A stretch of 64,000 nucleotides of DNA. Origin: Chrysomallon squamiferum (taxonomy: Eukaryota > Mollusca > Gastropoda > Neomphalida > Peltospiridae). How positions within the stretch are numbered: position 1 is the stretch's first letter; each line of letters starts with the position of its first letter. A program made the translations under genes and the position numbers. The notes under the pieces were generated by a model that was not told the DNA's origin, did no database searches, and worked only from the letters and a program-made list of their open reading frames with translations. The DNA is taken from NCBI GenBank assembly GCA_012295275.1, contig CM022676.1, positions 5,978,219 through 6,042,218 on the forward strand, in the 5' to 3' direction. Shown piece by piece: positions 24,745 through 35,749 of the stretch.

Positions 24745-24880
24745 CTGTAAGTATTTAACTAAAAACATTTATTAGTTAACAAGCCCCAAGTAATCAGGTA
24801 AAATGACGAGTTAATTATCTCGTAAAGTATTTGTACAAGTCATAATTCAATCATCAGGTTGTTATTTACAATGAGAACTT
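24745..24880. other. Short unique island with a near-palindrome
   Basis: ACGAGTTAATTATCTCGT is almost fully self-complementary around a homeodomain-like TTAATTA core. TTTATTAGTTAAC nearby resembles an HNF1-type half-palindrome. Regulatory role is inference. Confidence 0.3.
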
Positions 24881-25499
24881 GTTGTTTTGTTAGTAGTATT
24901 TTCTTGAAAACTTTTTTTTTTTTTTTTTTGTACCGAAAAACTTGTTATATGTATGTATGTTTTGCTGTTTATGGGATTGCACACATTAAAGTTTCTTTTC
25001 TGCTAACTGATAGCTAGTTCTTCTCTAATTTCTTCATCTTTTTTTTTTTTCTTTTCTTTATTTCTTTATTATTGGGAATTTTTCAAGATTTCTTTTTTTT
25101 TTTGCCAGTTTGTTTCTTTTAAAGATGCACCTTCATATTATTTATTTGCTCGTATCCGTTTAATTTCTATCTTCGTTCGTTTTAATTTTAACACAACCCA
25201 CAGAATTAAATAAAACACATGGATGGCAGTTTTCAGACATAATTAGTTTCTGAAAATAAACAGGAACGGTGGCACCAAAAATTCATTCTTGTGCCAGAAA
25301 GATCTGGTACCTGAAAAATACCTTTCATCAGCAACAGCAAGCCTAAAAATGAAAAATGAAATTACATATTTTTTTTTCTGGAAATTTTGCCAACATAAGC
25401 AAAAATCAGCTGGCTCGATAACAAAATGGCAGCTTAGTAATTAATTTTTTGGAGATATGTGTGAAACAGTACAGATGAAAGAGGTGTTAGGAGTGGTGC

Positions 25500-25896
25500 A
25501 GAGATGTATGTAGGTAGACTGTATCACTAATAATACATATATATATGCATATATAAATGTGTGTGTGTATGTATGTGTGTTGTATATATGTGTGTGTGTG
25601 TATATAAATTTGTATGTATATGTATCTCTTTCTATATATCTATATATCTATTTCTATGTATGTAGGTATAAATGTGTGTGTGTGTATGTGTGTTTGTAAT
25701 CTTTATATGTTATATATATGTGTGTGCATATATAAATGTGTATATATATGTATGTATATGTATATCTATATCTATTTCTCTATATATACATATGTAGGTA
25801 TAAATATATGTGTGTATGTGTGTCTGTGTGTTTGTAATTTTTGCATGTTATATGTCTATGTATTCACATACAAAACACTTTTTCTGCATCTTCACA

Positions 25897-25935
<39 letters not shown>
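25500..25935. repeat. TG/TA/GTAT and CT microsatellite cluster
   Basis: Alternating purine-pyrimidine TG and TA units, two similar halves about 175 bp apart, then a CT run at about 25,902-25,933. The DNA upstream (24,880-25,500) is unique and AT-rich with no gene seen. Confidence 0.92.
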
Positions 25936-26149
25936 TTGTTAATATAGCTAAAGCTAACAGACAGACAAACAGACATAGCCCACACTTTATTTCTGTTTAT
26001 TCTCAGATTGTACACAGTTCTAACCACCATTCCATTGTCAAATTCTTTTAAATTTGTGTGTTTGTGTGAATGTATGTGTGTATAATTGTGTGTGCATAAT
26101 TATAAATGCATATAACTGCATGCATACTTGTGCAAAAACAAATATCTTG

Positions 26150-26380
26150 ACCTTTCTGGGCAGCTACTATTCAGGAACGGGAAATAACTGAGAAAGCTGA
26201 AGTCGTGTGTGTGTGTGAGTGTGAGTGCATGAGCATCCCAGCATGCAACTGTTAGCCTCAGTGCAGAGCTATCTCATGTTTCTGTAATCTGTTCACTTTG
26301 ACAAATTACAGTTTTCACTTTCACAGACGCCACGAAATTAGCCTGTCGCCATTTTTAACCAGAAACACGATAACCTGGTC
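26150..26380. other. Complex island containing a ZNF143/Staf-like core
   Basis: Unique sequence with GCATCCCAGCATGCAACTG near 26,230. CCCAGCATGCA is the core of the vertebrate ZNF143/Staf site (established motif). Other text includes GACGCCACGAAATTAGCC. Function is inference. Confidence 0.3.
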
Positions 26381-26575
26381 AGTGTGTTCAGTTAGAGACA
26401 GAGAGACAGAGACAGATTGAAGGGAATGTGAGGTCAGTGTGTTCAGTAACAAGACAAGCAATGGGTGAGCACAGTCTTGAGCTTTGGTTTGTAAGAAATT
26501 AGAGTTTTCAGTTAGAGACAGACAGAGAGAGAGACAGAGACAGAGACAGATTGAGGGGAATGTGAGGCAGAAGGA
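26370..26575 (+). repeat. Tandem duplication, period about 130 bp
   Basis: TTCAGTTAGAGACAGA... and ACAGATTGA(A/G)GGGAATGTGAGG occur twice. GGTCAGTGTGTTCAGT also occurs twice. A GA run follows near 26,645-26,690. Confidence 0.75.
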
Positions 26576-26650
26576 AGGTCAATAGTGATGGAGACAACTG
26601 TTCAGAATAAAAGAGGAACAGATTTGAGAGAGTGACAGTGAGAGAATGAC

Positions 26651-26682
<32 letters not shown>

Positions 26683-26754
26683 ACAGAGAGAAAAAAAAAA
26701 TGTTACAATAGTGGTCAGACAAAAAAAACTACAACTGGTTATATACATGACAGC

Positions 26755-27150
26755 TGCTCTTGGTTTTGATCCAAGCACTTACCAATCTTAAAGCCAAAAG
26801 CTTAACCGGGTTTAATATTAAAGAAAAAATAGTGTGGCAAATAACAACATAAATTGAATTTGAACCAAGTACTTACCAATCTTAAAGCCAAATGCTTAAG
26901 CAAGGTTATCATTAAAGAAAAAAAAAAAAAATAGTGAGGCATATGACAACATAAACAGGATTTGAACCAAGTACTTACCAGTCTTAAAGACTAAAAAAGC
27001 TAAACCAGAGTGCTAGAACTTAGAGTAAAAAAAACATAATACCATCATCAGGATTTGAACCAAATTACTCACCAGTCTTAAAGCCAGTGGGTTAAACAGC
27101 ATAATACCCCAACAGTAAGATTTGAACCAAGACTCACCTGTTCATAAAAA
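26755..27150 (-). repeat. Tandem array of tRNA-like (SINE) heads, five copies
   Basis: On the minus strand each unit reads GGTT(C)AAATCC (B-box), preceded by AAGTACTTGG, TTAAGA(C/T)TGGTAAG and GGCTTTAAGA. B-box positions on the plus strand lie near 26,765, 26,858, 26,960, 27,050 and 27,120, giving periods of about 70-100 bp. The match to a pol III B-box is known motif knowledge. The copies are degraded and unlikely to be functional tRNA genes. Confidence 0.6.
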
Positions 27151-27839
27151 AAACAGTATCTTAACCATACCACCAACACCAACAAGACCCAGTACAAATT
27201 CCTCTGTGTCTATTCTTAAAAGCCAAGAAAATAAACAACAGAAAAAGGTTAGCCAAGATCGCATAAACACAAAATATTTTTGGTTTTAAAAAATTACCTG
27301 TTTTAATTGATTCCACAAGCTACTTGTTAAAAGACAAGAATGTTATGTGCATGTTTTTGGCACAAAAGAATACTTTTTTTTCTCTCTTTTTTTTTTTTTT
27401 TTTTTTTTTTTGTTTTATTGCTGTATTCATAACCTGGGTTTTAGCAAAGTCTGTTGTTTTACAGTCAGTAGGTGTTGATGTAGAATAATGGATGTAGGTG
27501 TTTGGTAAATGTTTCTGAAAAGAATGCATGTCAGTTTTGGGTTTTTTTTTGTTTAGACTGGTATTTAACTGTGTGGTACAAAAATGTAAGACAAAGAGAT
27601 GAAAATAAAGGTGTATTCAACAATTGGTCCACCGATATTTAGATAAAGAGAGACACACACACACTTACAAACACACAGACTTACAAACGCAGAGAGACAG
27701 ACAAACAGTATTATTATTATTATTAATAAATAATTTACCATTCTTCATACATTTCTGTAATGGCATTTATAATCTTATGTCTTTATTAGGAATTAATATT
27801 TAAATCATGAATTTTTTTTCGGGGGGGGGTATTTCATTT

Positions 27840-29010
27840 TTCTGTAAATTCCAGTTTGCTTTTTATAGTTGATCTTTTTTATATTTTTTTTTTTTTTTTT
27901 TTTTCAATTTTATTTAATGTATTTTATTTTTATTTTATTTTATTTTATCTTATTTTATTTTATTTTACTTTATTTTTTATTTTTATTCTTTCTTTCTTTC
28001 TTTCACTTTTTTTTTTTTTTTTTGTTTGTCTTGCATTTAAAATTAATTTCCAGTTATAAAAAAAACCTCAAAACATGGAATTGTCTGCCCATTAATTTTC
28101 TCAGGTGTTTACGTACATAGACAAACACCAAACTTAAACATTTTAATAATTTTTTTTCTTCTTCTTTTTTCATGCTTTTTGTTGCATTTTTACATAAATT
28201 TCTGTCTGCATTTGAAATGAGTTTCAGTAAATTAAAAAACATTATTTTCTTTCTATGTAAATTCCTCCTCACTTTTTATTATTTCTTTGTACCTTCTGAG
28301 TTTATTTTCTTTGTTCTTTTTGAAATCTGTTATTAGTCATGTTTAAATTTAATTTCTGAAAGAACAAAAGATTTTTTTTTTTTTCTTTTGTAAATTTCTT
28401 TTTATTTTTCTTTCTTTCTTTTTCTTTTTTATTATTATTCATTTTTCTTTTTTTCTTAAATTTAGATATTTCTCTTTTCTCTCTTTTTAGCTTCCAATGG
28501 TGGGGGGGGGGACCCCAACATAAAACATGATTTTCTTTCTCTGTAAATTCCTTCTTATTATGCATTAAGTTGTATTTTCAGAAATAATTTTTTTTTGTTT
28601 TTAAATTTATTTAACTTTTTTTTTCTGTTTTCTTGTTTAAAACTTAATTTCCATTTGTAAGAAACCACAATTTTGCTCCAATTTAAATTCCACCCCATGT
28701 TTTATTTTGCATTTCACAAACTCCTTTTTGTTGTTTTATATCGGTTTTTCTTTTAAAATCCTTCTTTAAGTTTATTTCTATGCAAAACCAAGGTATAATT
28801 TTATTTTCCTGATTTTTTCGATTTATTTTATTATTATTTTTTTTTGGATGTAATTTATTTCTTGTGGTTTTTTTTTTTTTTTTTTTTAAAGTCTTTCTGT
28901 GTCTTCCAATTCAGTTTTCAATTACAAGAGCCATGATTTTCTTCTTTTTTTTTTTTTTTTTTTTGTTGTAAATTCCTCCTTCTTTTTCTGAAACAAAATT
29001 TGCATTCAAA
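27840..29010 (+). repeat. T-rich, diverged tandem array, unit about 140-280 bp
   Basis: AAxATGATTTTCTTTCT-TGTAAATTCC-TTCTTATT-(TG)CATT recurs near 28,065, 28,240, 28,525, 28,672 and 28,940 with heavy divergence. Much of the rest is T, TTTA and TTTC simple sequence. The stretch 27,150-27,840 before it is AT-rich with no gene. Confidence 0.6.
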
Positions 29011-29479
29011 AGAAATAAGAAATGGGAAAAAAAAAAAAAAAATTAAACTGTTCCTGATGGCTCACAGTTTTAAAATAATGCTTTTCTAATGTTTAATAAT
29101 GACCCACTATTATTTTCCTTGGTCTATTTTTTTTTTTTTTTTTTGTTCTAATGACTTGACAGCCCACTTGGTTTCAAACATCTTAAAATCAAACTGTGCA
29201 GATCAAAAACACATTTGAACAACAGGTAGCCCAAAATGGTCATCATCATGTTCAATAGGTAATAAAAAAAAAAAAAAAAAAAGTGTTAAAAACACTTTGG
29301 GGGTAAAAAAAAAAAAAAAAGAAACAGGGAAGGAATCAAAACACCCCCCCTAGTACTTCAGGAGGGGGTGGCTGGGATCAAAGGGAGACAGAAAAAAATG
29401 GTTGGAAATTAGTGAAGGAAGATCAGAGAAAAAAAAAATTGCAACACATTTGAAAAAGTCCACAGTCCACAGTTTTCAT

Positions 29480-29765
29480 GTATGTTAAACATCTGCAGAT
29501 GGCAACTTACAAAGCAATTACATCGGCATGCCTCTCCGTAATTTGATTGTGCTCCCCGCGGGGACCCCCTCCCCCTGGGGGTTTACATCCTGCCCCCCCC
29601 ACCCACTGGTGATGGGCACAGATAAAGCTGGCTTGTGATGTAACGTGGCATGTTGCGATGTGGTAATGGACAGATGTAAATTCTGCATGGTTTAGGTCGT
29701 GTAATTCAAGAGGTGTCGACATCTGTTTATCCCAATCTAACTCAAACTGAATGACAGTGTAGCAA
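29480..29765. other. Complex GC-balanced island
   Basis: This stands out from the surrounding A/T runs. It contains the palindromic CATCTGCAGATG, the CCCCGCGGGGACC and CCCCCTGGGGG hairpin-like blocks, a GATA core (CAGATAAAG) and GGTGTCGACATC. A 71-codon minus-strand open frame covers most of it (29,507-29,722) but shows no recognisable domain. Best read as a candidate conserved non-coding or regulatory element. Confidence 0.35.
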
Positions 29766-29814
29766 CAGAAGGGTGGTAAATTACAGAGGATTACAGTATT
29801 GGGAGTGAATTAAA

Positions 29815-30190
29815 AAATAAGTAATTAACAAGAGTTGTTGTAAATGATAAACTGCTGTTTGAAAAAAAAAAGTGTTTGGGTAAATAATAAATTATTTCTA
29901 GCAAAGGTTTGGGTAAAATAAAAGTTATTATTATTAACAAAGTTTGGGTAAATTGTAAAATATTTCTGATAAAGTTTGGTCAAATAAAACTTACTTTTAA
30001 CAAAGGTTGGGTAAAATAAAAGTTATTATTAACAAAGTTTGTGTAAATCATAAATTATTTTTAACAAAGGTTTGGTAAAATAAAACTTATTCTTAACAAA
30101 GTTTGGGTAAATTACAAAATATTTTTAACAAAGTTTGGATAAATTATAAATTATTATTAACAAAGGTTGGTTGAAATGACTTTTAACTAA
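29815..30190 (+). repeat. Minisatellite, unit about 36-40 bp, about nine copies
   Basis: Unit TTAACAAAGTTTGGGTAAA followed by TAAATTATT or AAAACTTATT. The copies are diverged but clearly in tandem. Confidence 0.85.
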
Positions 30191-30290
30191 TTCTGTAAGA
30201 AAAAATTGGTTCAGTTTATAAAGAACATGAAAATATTAAACCCTTTAATGAATTCTTATAACAGAGCTTTAAGAAAACAAATTAAATCAC

Positions 30291-30303
30291 ACACACACAC
30301 AAA

Positions 30304-30357
<54 letters not shown>

Positions 30358-30360
30358 GAG
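30291..30360. repeat. (CA)n microsatellite
   Basis: CA tract interrupted by AAA. From 30,360 to 31,150 there is unique, then T-rich sequence, including TTTTTTA simple DNA, with no gene seen. Confidence 0.95.
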
Positions 30361-30892
30361 ATTCTTATATTTAGATTCTGATCAAAGAAAAAGAAAAATT
30401 ATTCTTAACAGTTTCCACACAGACTGTGATATTACATTTCTCCCACAATTACCTACATGGATTGGGCCATGTGTATGTTTATCTGAGCAAATACAGTTTC
30501 AGTTGTTAGAAGTGAAGATAAAAATCACCACACTTGTAATACAAAATACCTGTTTATCTGTCTGGGCCCAGCCCCAAACACAGATGATGTTTCCCTAACG
30601 CCTAGCTCCGATTATCGTGCAAAAAAAACTTTTGAAAATAATCGTCATTTACACGAGTAATATTTTGTGAGGCATCATTTCTTGCCAGCTAGAAATGATG
30701 ATGATGATGTGAATCAGAAATTCTTGGTAAACAGATTTTTTTTTTTTTTTGAAAGCAGATGTGGATGATAATAAATTGATTAGTAGTTGTGTGGAAGATA
30801 GTATTTGTGACTGTGGATGTTTTTTTTTTTGTGGTGAGGTTTAATGTCAGTTGTATGAGAGCAGACGTCAGTGGTATTTTTTAATTTTTTTT

Positions 30893-30924
<32 letters not shown>

Positions 30925-31159
30925 CTATTTTCATTTAGTATATTTTATAAATTTATTTATTTTATTCTCTTAATTAATGAATGATTTTTATAAATAATTT
31001 TTATTTATTTTTTTTTTTATATATATATGCATTAATTTTACTTTTATATTTTTTATTGTAGTTTATTTTTTAGTAATTTAAAATCAAATAATACACTTTT
31101 TTCATTTATATTTCATTATGTTTTAATTTCTAATTTTTTTTTTTTTTTTTTTTTTTTTA

Positions 31160-31480
31160 AATATACCAACATACATTTTTGTTAAAAATGCTGAAATATT
31201 TTTCTCCATTTATACCAAGGTATATATTTTTTTCTTGTAAATAAATCATACTAAAATAATTTCTTTCTTAATACCAAAACATTTCTACTCCAAATATACC
31301 AAGATATATATTTTTGTTCCTAACCTGAATGGTGTATGTTTTGTTCCAAATATACTAATATCTGTTTTTTCTCTAAACAAACCCAAGATATTTACTTTTT
31401 TCTTAATACCAAGATATATTTTGTTCGAAACAGACCAAAATATTTGTTTTCTAAATACACAAAGATACATATTTATTTAC
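31160..31480 (+). repeat. Diverged minisatellite, unit about 30-35 bp
   Basis: About eight to nine copies of AATACCAAGATATATTTTT-like sequence separated by TGTTC or TCTTA. Confidence 0.7.
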
Positions 31481-31516
31481 AATCGGGTAACTATGTCAAT
31501 TGATTAAACGTGATAC

Positions 31517-31597
31517 CTGGTTGTTATGGTAACCATTCGCAAGTGTGTTTTTACCAAATACCAACGCCTCAGTAAAATAAAAAACCATTATTCTTAC
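31517..31597 (-). CDS. Candidate internal exon at a recursive-splice-like site
   Basis: Minus strand: a possible CTGAC branch site, then 25 T (plus-strand A at 31,602-31,626), then ACAG immediately followed by GTAAGA. The acceptor therefore abuts a consensus donor. Downstream, CAG followed by GTATCA gives a second donor after 31,517. The enclosed 81 nt are exactly 27 codons without a stop in frame 1 (VRIMVFYFTEAL...), phase 0 to 0. No family is recognised. Two readings are possible. It may be a small cassette exon, or a recursive splice site (AG abutting GTAAG) whose RS-exon is this 81-nt piece. The T run may be a polymorphic homopolymer, and such motifs can arise by chance in this T-rich DNA. 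Confidence 0.25.
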
Positions 31598-31660
31598 CTG
31601 TAAAAAAAAAAAAAAAAAAAAAAAAATAGTTTCTTGTCAGCAAGATGCTGGGGCTGTATG

Positions 31661-31698
31661 TGGGGGGAGGGTGGGGGAAGGAGGAGAGGAGAGGGGGG
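31661..31698 (+). other. G-quadruplex-capable G tract
   Basis: GGGGGGAGGGTGGGGG is followed by purine-rich sequence and GGGGGG, matching a four-run G4 pattern if the longer loop is allowed. Confidence 0.5.
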
Positions 31699-32299
31699 AT
31701 GTTCTTTGTCTACAGGCTCATGTTTATATTTTTTTTACATATTACCAACAGGTGTTAAGTTCTGGCATTCCGTCCCAGAATGCAACACTGCCAGGTAGAA
31801 CCCATACAACAAGTGCCAGATTTAAAACATTTCGCTGCTACAGAAATGACTGTGGTTCATTTTCAGTGTGTATATATATATATACATGTAGAGTGAAAGG
31901 TTGTGGGCTCTATTCCCCTTTCAGGGTAACAAAGAGTGTCGTGTGTTATATTTCCCAGGATTTAAAAACATTTTAAGCTTCAACAGTAAAGACCCAAAAA
32001 TTAACCCTAGGTAAATGCATTCTCTGAATAATTTCCCATTCCAACTCAAGCTCTGTATCTGATGTAACAGTAAAACTGTAGTTTGTGTGTGTGTTTTCAC
32101 CTCTACACAAAAGTAACATGTAAAAGAAGCCTTACTGCTGCTATACAAAGTATAACCCATGGTTGTAGCAGGTTTTGTTTTTAAGACATCGCTTTAAGAC
32201 AAAAACTAAATTGCCCTCAGATAGCCATTAACTTAGAAGTATGTTTTATGTACTTATAATAATAACCACATGGTTTTAATAATCTGAACTATTATCATT

Positions 32300-32334
32300 A
32301 TTATCAATATTATTATTATTATTATTATTATCAC

Positions 32335-32365
<31 letters not shown>

Positions 32366-32392
32366 TTTAATATTATTATTATTATTTAATTA
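32300..32392. repeat. (ATT)n microsatellite
   Basis: ATT tract with small interruptions. A ZNF143-like core in reverse orientation (TGTTGCATTCTGGGAC) follows at 32,412-32,429. From 32,430 to 33,180 the DNA is unique and AT-rich with no gene. Confidence 0.93.
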
Positions 32393-32657
32393 TTTGTATA
32401 TTTCCACACTGTGCTGTTGCATTCTGGGACACTTGCAAAACAGTCCTCATTTTACCTTTTATCATCACACTTGTTACGATTTATTTTTAAACAAATCTCA
32501 CAAGTGGTAGAAAATAACATTTCTTTTTCATCACAAAAAAATTGTTATATAAACATTTCTCAGAATCTGATTAAAAAAAAAAAATAAAATGATTGAGAGA
32601 CTTGACAGATAATAAACCAAACAGTGCATAATTTGTCATAAAGCATTTATAGCCAAC

Positions 32658-32691
<34 letters not shown>

Positions 32692-33257
32692 GACCTATTC
32701 AGTGTCGGTTAAAGTTCCCAAAATTAGTAACTGTTTTTGTGGTGGAACGGGATTTAATTTATTAAATGTTGGGTCATTTTAGGTTATCATCTCTGGATTT
32801 TGTTTGATGTGTAAAAGCAAAATAATGTTGTGAGCCTGGATTAGCACAATAAATAAAAAGGGTGGAGAAGGGTGAATAAGACATTTATTGCAGGTTCAAG
32901 AGATATTGAAAATGGCAGGCTGGAGCGCTTTGTGTTGATATAAAAACTGGTAATTGGTTTTATGGTGGAAAAGGATTTGGTTTAATTATGTAAGAAATTC
33001 GTCGAGAGATTTTTAGGTTGATGTTTTTTTTAATTTATTGTTTTAAACGATGCTTCAGATGATGTATTTTTTTTAGTTTATTAATTTTTTTTTTCTCATT
33101 CCAACCAAGTTTCTGGTGTCTTTATTACTAGTTATTAATATTAAAATGTGTTATTATATAGTTAGATGCATAATATTTTTGTTATTCCATTGTACTGTAA
33201 ATTAGTTATAATTACCAAAAAAAACTAATTATGTTTTTGTTTCTTTTTGTTTTGCAG

Positions 33258-33308
33258 GTAAGAATTCTTTTTGATTGTTATGAAAAGTCCTAGTGAAAAT
33301 ACAGTCAG
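33258..33308 (+). other. Candidate recursive splice site / 51-nt 5'-UTR exon
   Basis: ACTAAT at 33,224-33,229 (branch-like A 29 nt before the AG) is followed by a T-rich tract and TTTTGCAG ending at 33,257. This is followed without a gap by GTAAGA, a donor consensus. A second donor, CAG followed by GTAATG, comes after 33,308, enclosing 51 nt. All three frames contain a stop, so it is not an internal coding exon. It fits either a ratchet point with a stop-containing RS-exon, as described for vertebrate recursive splicing, or a 5'-UTR exon (with a short upstream ATG). The plus-strand site at 54,372 has the same architecture. Confidence 0.4.
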
Positions 33309-33409
33309 GTAATGTGTCTCTATTTTAAATTTTTCCATCCCTGAAATAATTTCGAAATTATTTTTTAATTATTATTATTTCTTAATTTCATCAAAAAAAT
33401 TGCCATCAT

Positions 33410-33580
33410 GTATCAGCCTGGTTGGAACATGGAATAAATAATTATAAAATTATGATATGTTTTGATCCTTGTATTCTGACAATTGTTGTAACTACAGTTC
33501 AAAATTAAAAAAAATAATAAAAAAGAAACCTGGTTGGAACATGATAAATTTTATAAAAAAAAAAAAATCCCAATTCTGAC
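33410..33580 (+). repeat. Tandem duplication, period about 113 bp
   Basis: CCTGGTTGGAACATG(G)A occurs at about 33,417 and 33,529, and both copies continue into ATAAAATT and ATTCTGACAA. Confidence 0.7.
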
Positions 33581-33661
33581 AAGCCTCAAAAAAAATAGTT
33601 TTATAAAAAAAAAAAATTTAAAAAAAAATTAAATTTAAAAAACAAAAAGTTGGAATGTGAA

Positions 33662-33835
33662 AAACTCACAAGATTACACTAACAAGAACAGATCCAGTTT
33701 TCTGTGAAGCCGCAGGCCTTTGCAAAGACCACGCTTTTTTCAGAAATTGGAACAGGAAATGCCTCTGTGATTTCACTAACAAGAATCGACCCTGCATTCT
33801 TTCAAGCTTCAGGCATCTATTATAAGGTTACATAT
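33662..33835 (+). repeat. Tandem duplication, period about 107 bp
   Basis: ATTACACTAACAAGAACAGA...GCCGCAGGCCTT and TTTCACTAACAAGAATCGAC...GCTTCAGGCATC are diverged copies. The 76-codon frame starting at 33,704 spans the duplication and runs into the GA repeat, so it is not called. Confidence 0.65.
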
Positions 33836-33853
33836 ATAGCTTGCCCCCCCCCC

Positions 33854-33856
<3 letters not shown>

Positions 33857-33912
<56 letters not shown>

Positions 33913-33930
33913 CAGACAGAGAGAGAGAGC
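33857..33930. repeat. (GA)n microsatellite after a C13 run
   Basis: A run of C then GA units. Confidence 0.95.
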
Positions 33931-34095
33931 TTAACCAGTAATCTCTGGATCTGAGTATATAAATGGCATATACCCGGGGGGGGGTTCTTGGAAAAATCCC
34001 AGAAGGCTTTCTAAAAATGGATATTTTAACTCATCTTGCATTTGGCAGCATTCAGACTTTGTCAGACTCCCTAATTTAAAATTCCAATAAATCAA

Positions 34096-34126
<31 letters not shown>

Positions 34127-34424
34127 TAAATTTTTAAAAAGATACATTTTTTTTTTCCCAAGCCCTGTTTCTGTTATAGGAATGCAAAAAAAAAGTTTGT
34201 TAAATTATTAATGTTTTGAATGTGAAATATGAGTATTTTTATCTTAATTTAGATTTAATTTCCTCTTCTTATTTTTTCTTTTTTCTTGTTTTCTTTCTCC
34301 TGCTACATTTTTGTTAATGATGTACATACAGAAAATGTTATCAAAAAAATAATATAAAAGTAGAAATAATTTGTTTAATTACTTTGATCAAAATATTTAC
34401 TAATTTTCTCACACTAATAAGGAT

Positions 34425-34640
34425 TCTAGAATATGGCACCATGTACATGGTGTTGTTGTCATGGAGCACTGGTTAGATTGGGAAAAAACTCAAAGACTAG
34501 ACCAGAGAAAGTTGATTTGGGGAAATACACACAAATATATAAGCATAGTTTTTGATATACCAATGATGGAGCAATGGTTAGAATAGTAAAAAGGATAAAA
34601 ACCACACTGATGAAAATTGATTTTGATAGAGTCTCAAAAT
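34425..34640 (+). repeat. Tandem SINE-like duplication, period about 110 bp
   Basis: ATGGAGCACTGGTTAGATTG and ATGGAGCAATGGTTAGAATA are A-box-like starts of two adjacent copies. Both are followed by AAAAC(T/C)(C/A) and GAxAA(A)GTTGATTT/AATTGATTT. No B-box is intact. The region 33,935-34,425 is AT-rich with no gene. Confidence 0.5.
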
Positions 34641-35044
34641 CTGAAGGGGTATTTATGTGTTAAAGGGTTATTATATAATTGTTTATTCAAATCATTACTT
34701 ATTCAGTCAATCAACCAATCATTCATTTATTCATACATTCAGTCATTAAATTAATTTATTCATTCATTTAAAGATTTCAGAAATATTCTGCAAACTAAAT
34801 AGAGTCCCTACCAAAATGGGGATATATTTCTTTCTTTTGTAATATTTTTTCTTTCTTTCTTTTATTTCTTTTATTTATTTTTTTTTTTTGTTCATTTTTT
34901 ATCTTTTTTTTATTTATCATCATTAAATTTGAGATTTCTGTCCTACATGGAAAAATTAATGGGTTTTTAGTGATCTTTTTTATCACTTCCCATTTATAGT
35001 TCTTAAATAAATCAAACACACCATTGAAATAAAATATAAATCAT

Positions 35045-35275
35045 CATAAATATATCATGATTTTTGGAAGACTTGGTGGCAGCATTGGCACCAAGAAATG
35101 CTTGCCGACATTAGAATTGTAATTACAAACGGTATTCAGGATAATAGCATATACATGAAAATCGGCCATTTTGGTGTAAGACATCATGTTCTCTTGAAAC
35201 CCGATCTCGGTTTTACAAACAAGGAGGCATGATTTTTGTAGCAAATATCGTGCTTTGAATCATCAGATTAGTTTT
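35045..35275. other. Complex non-repetitive island
   Basis: Unique sequence with GGCAGCATTGGCACCAAGAA, AATCGGCCATTTTGG and CCGATCTCGG. A 66-codon minus-strand frame (35,044-35,244) covers it. The peptide shows no domain, signal or motif that I recognise and no splice boundaries, so I leave it as possible conserved non-coding DNA. Confidence 0.3.
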
Positions 35276-35749
35276 ATTAATTAAAAAAAAAAAAAAAAAA
35301 AAGAATACAAATTTCTCATTAATGTTTGTGTGGATAATGCTTTCTTGAAAACAGATACTCTTTAATGGTAGGGGAAAAAAAATGCAGTTATATTGATCAG
35401 AACTTAAACATGTATACACGTAATGATTTAAGTTTATTTTTTCTTTTCTGTTAACTAGAATAAAAACACTGTTCTTTCTTTTAAACCATAAAATTAAATT
35501 AAAAAGCCCATTTTTTAAATGAATTTCATTACAGAATTGTATACTGATAAGGGAAAAAATAATCTAATTTCGAATGATAAACCGATTTTCAGAAAATTGA
35601 ATAATTCTTTTTTTTTTAAAAAAAAAAAAAATGTAGCATCTTCCTGAAACCTTATTCTGTTTTAATATGCAGATAAAAATGTCAGTGAATCTTTTAATCA
35701 AACCATTAATTATTCTTCAACTGAATTATTAATTATTTTAACAAGCGCA

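Noticed and set aside
33704-33934. 76-codon frame at 33.7 kb
   Set aside because: It spans a 107-bp tandem duplication and ends in a GA repeat.
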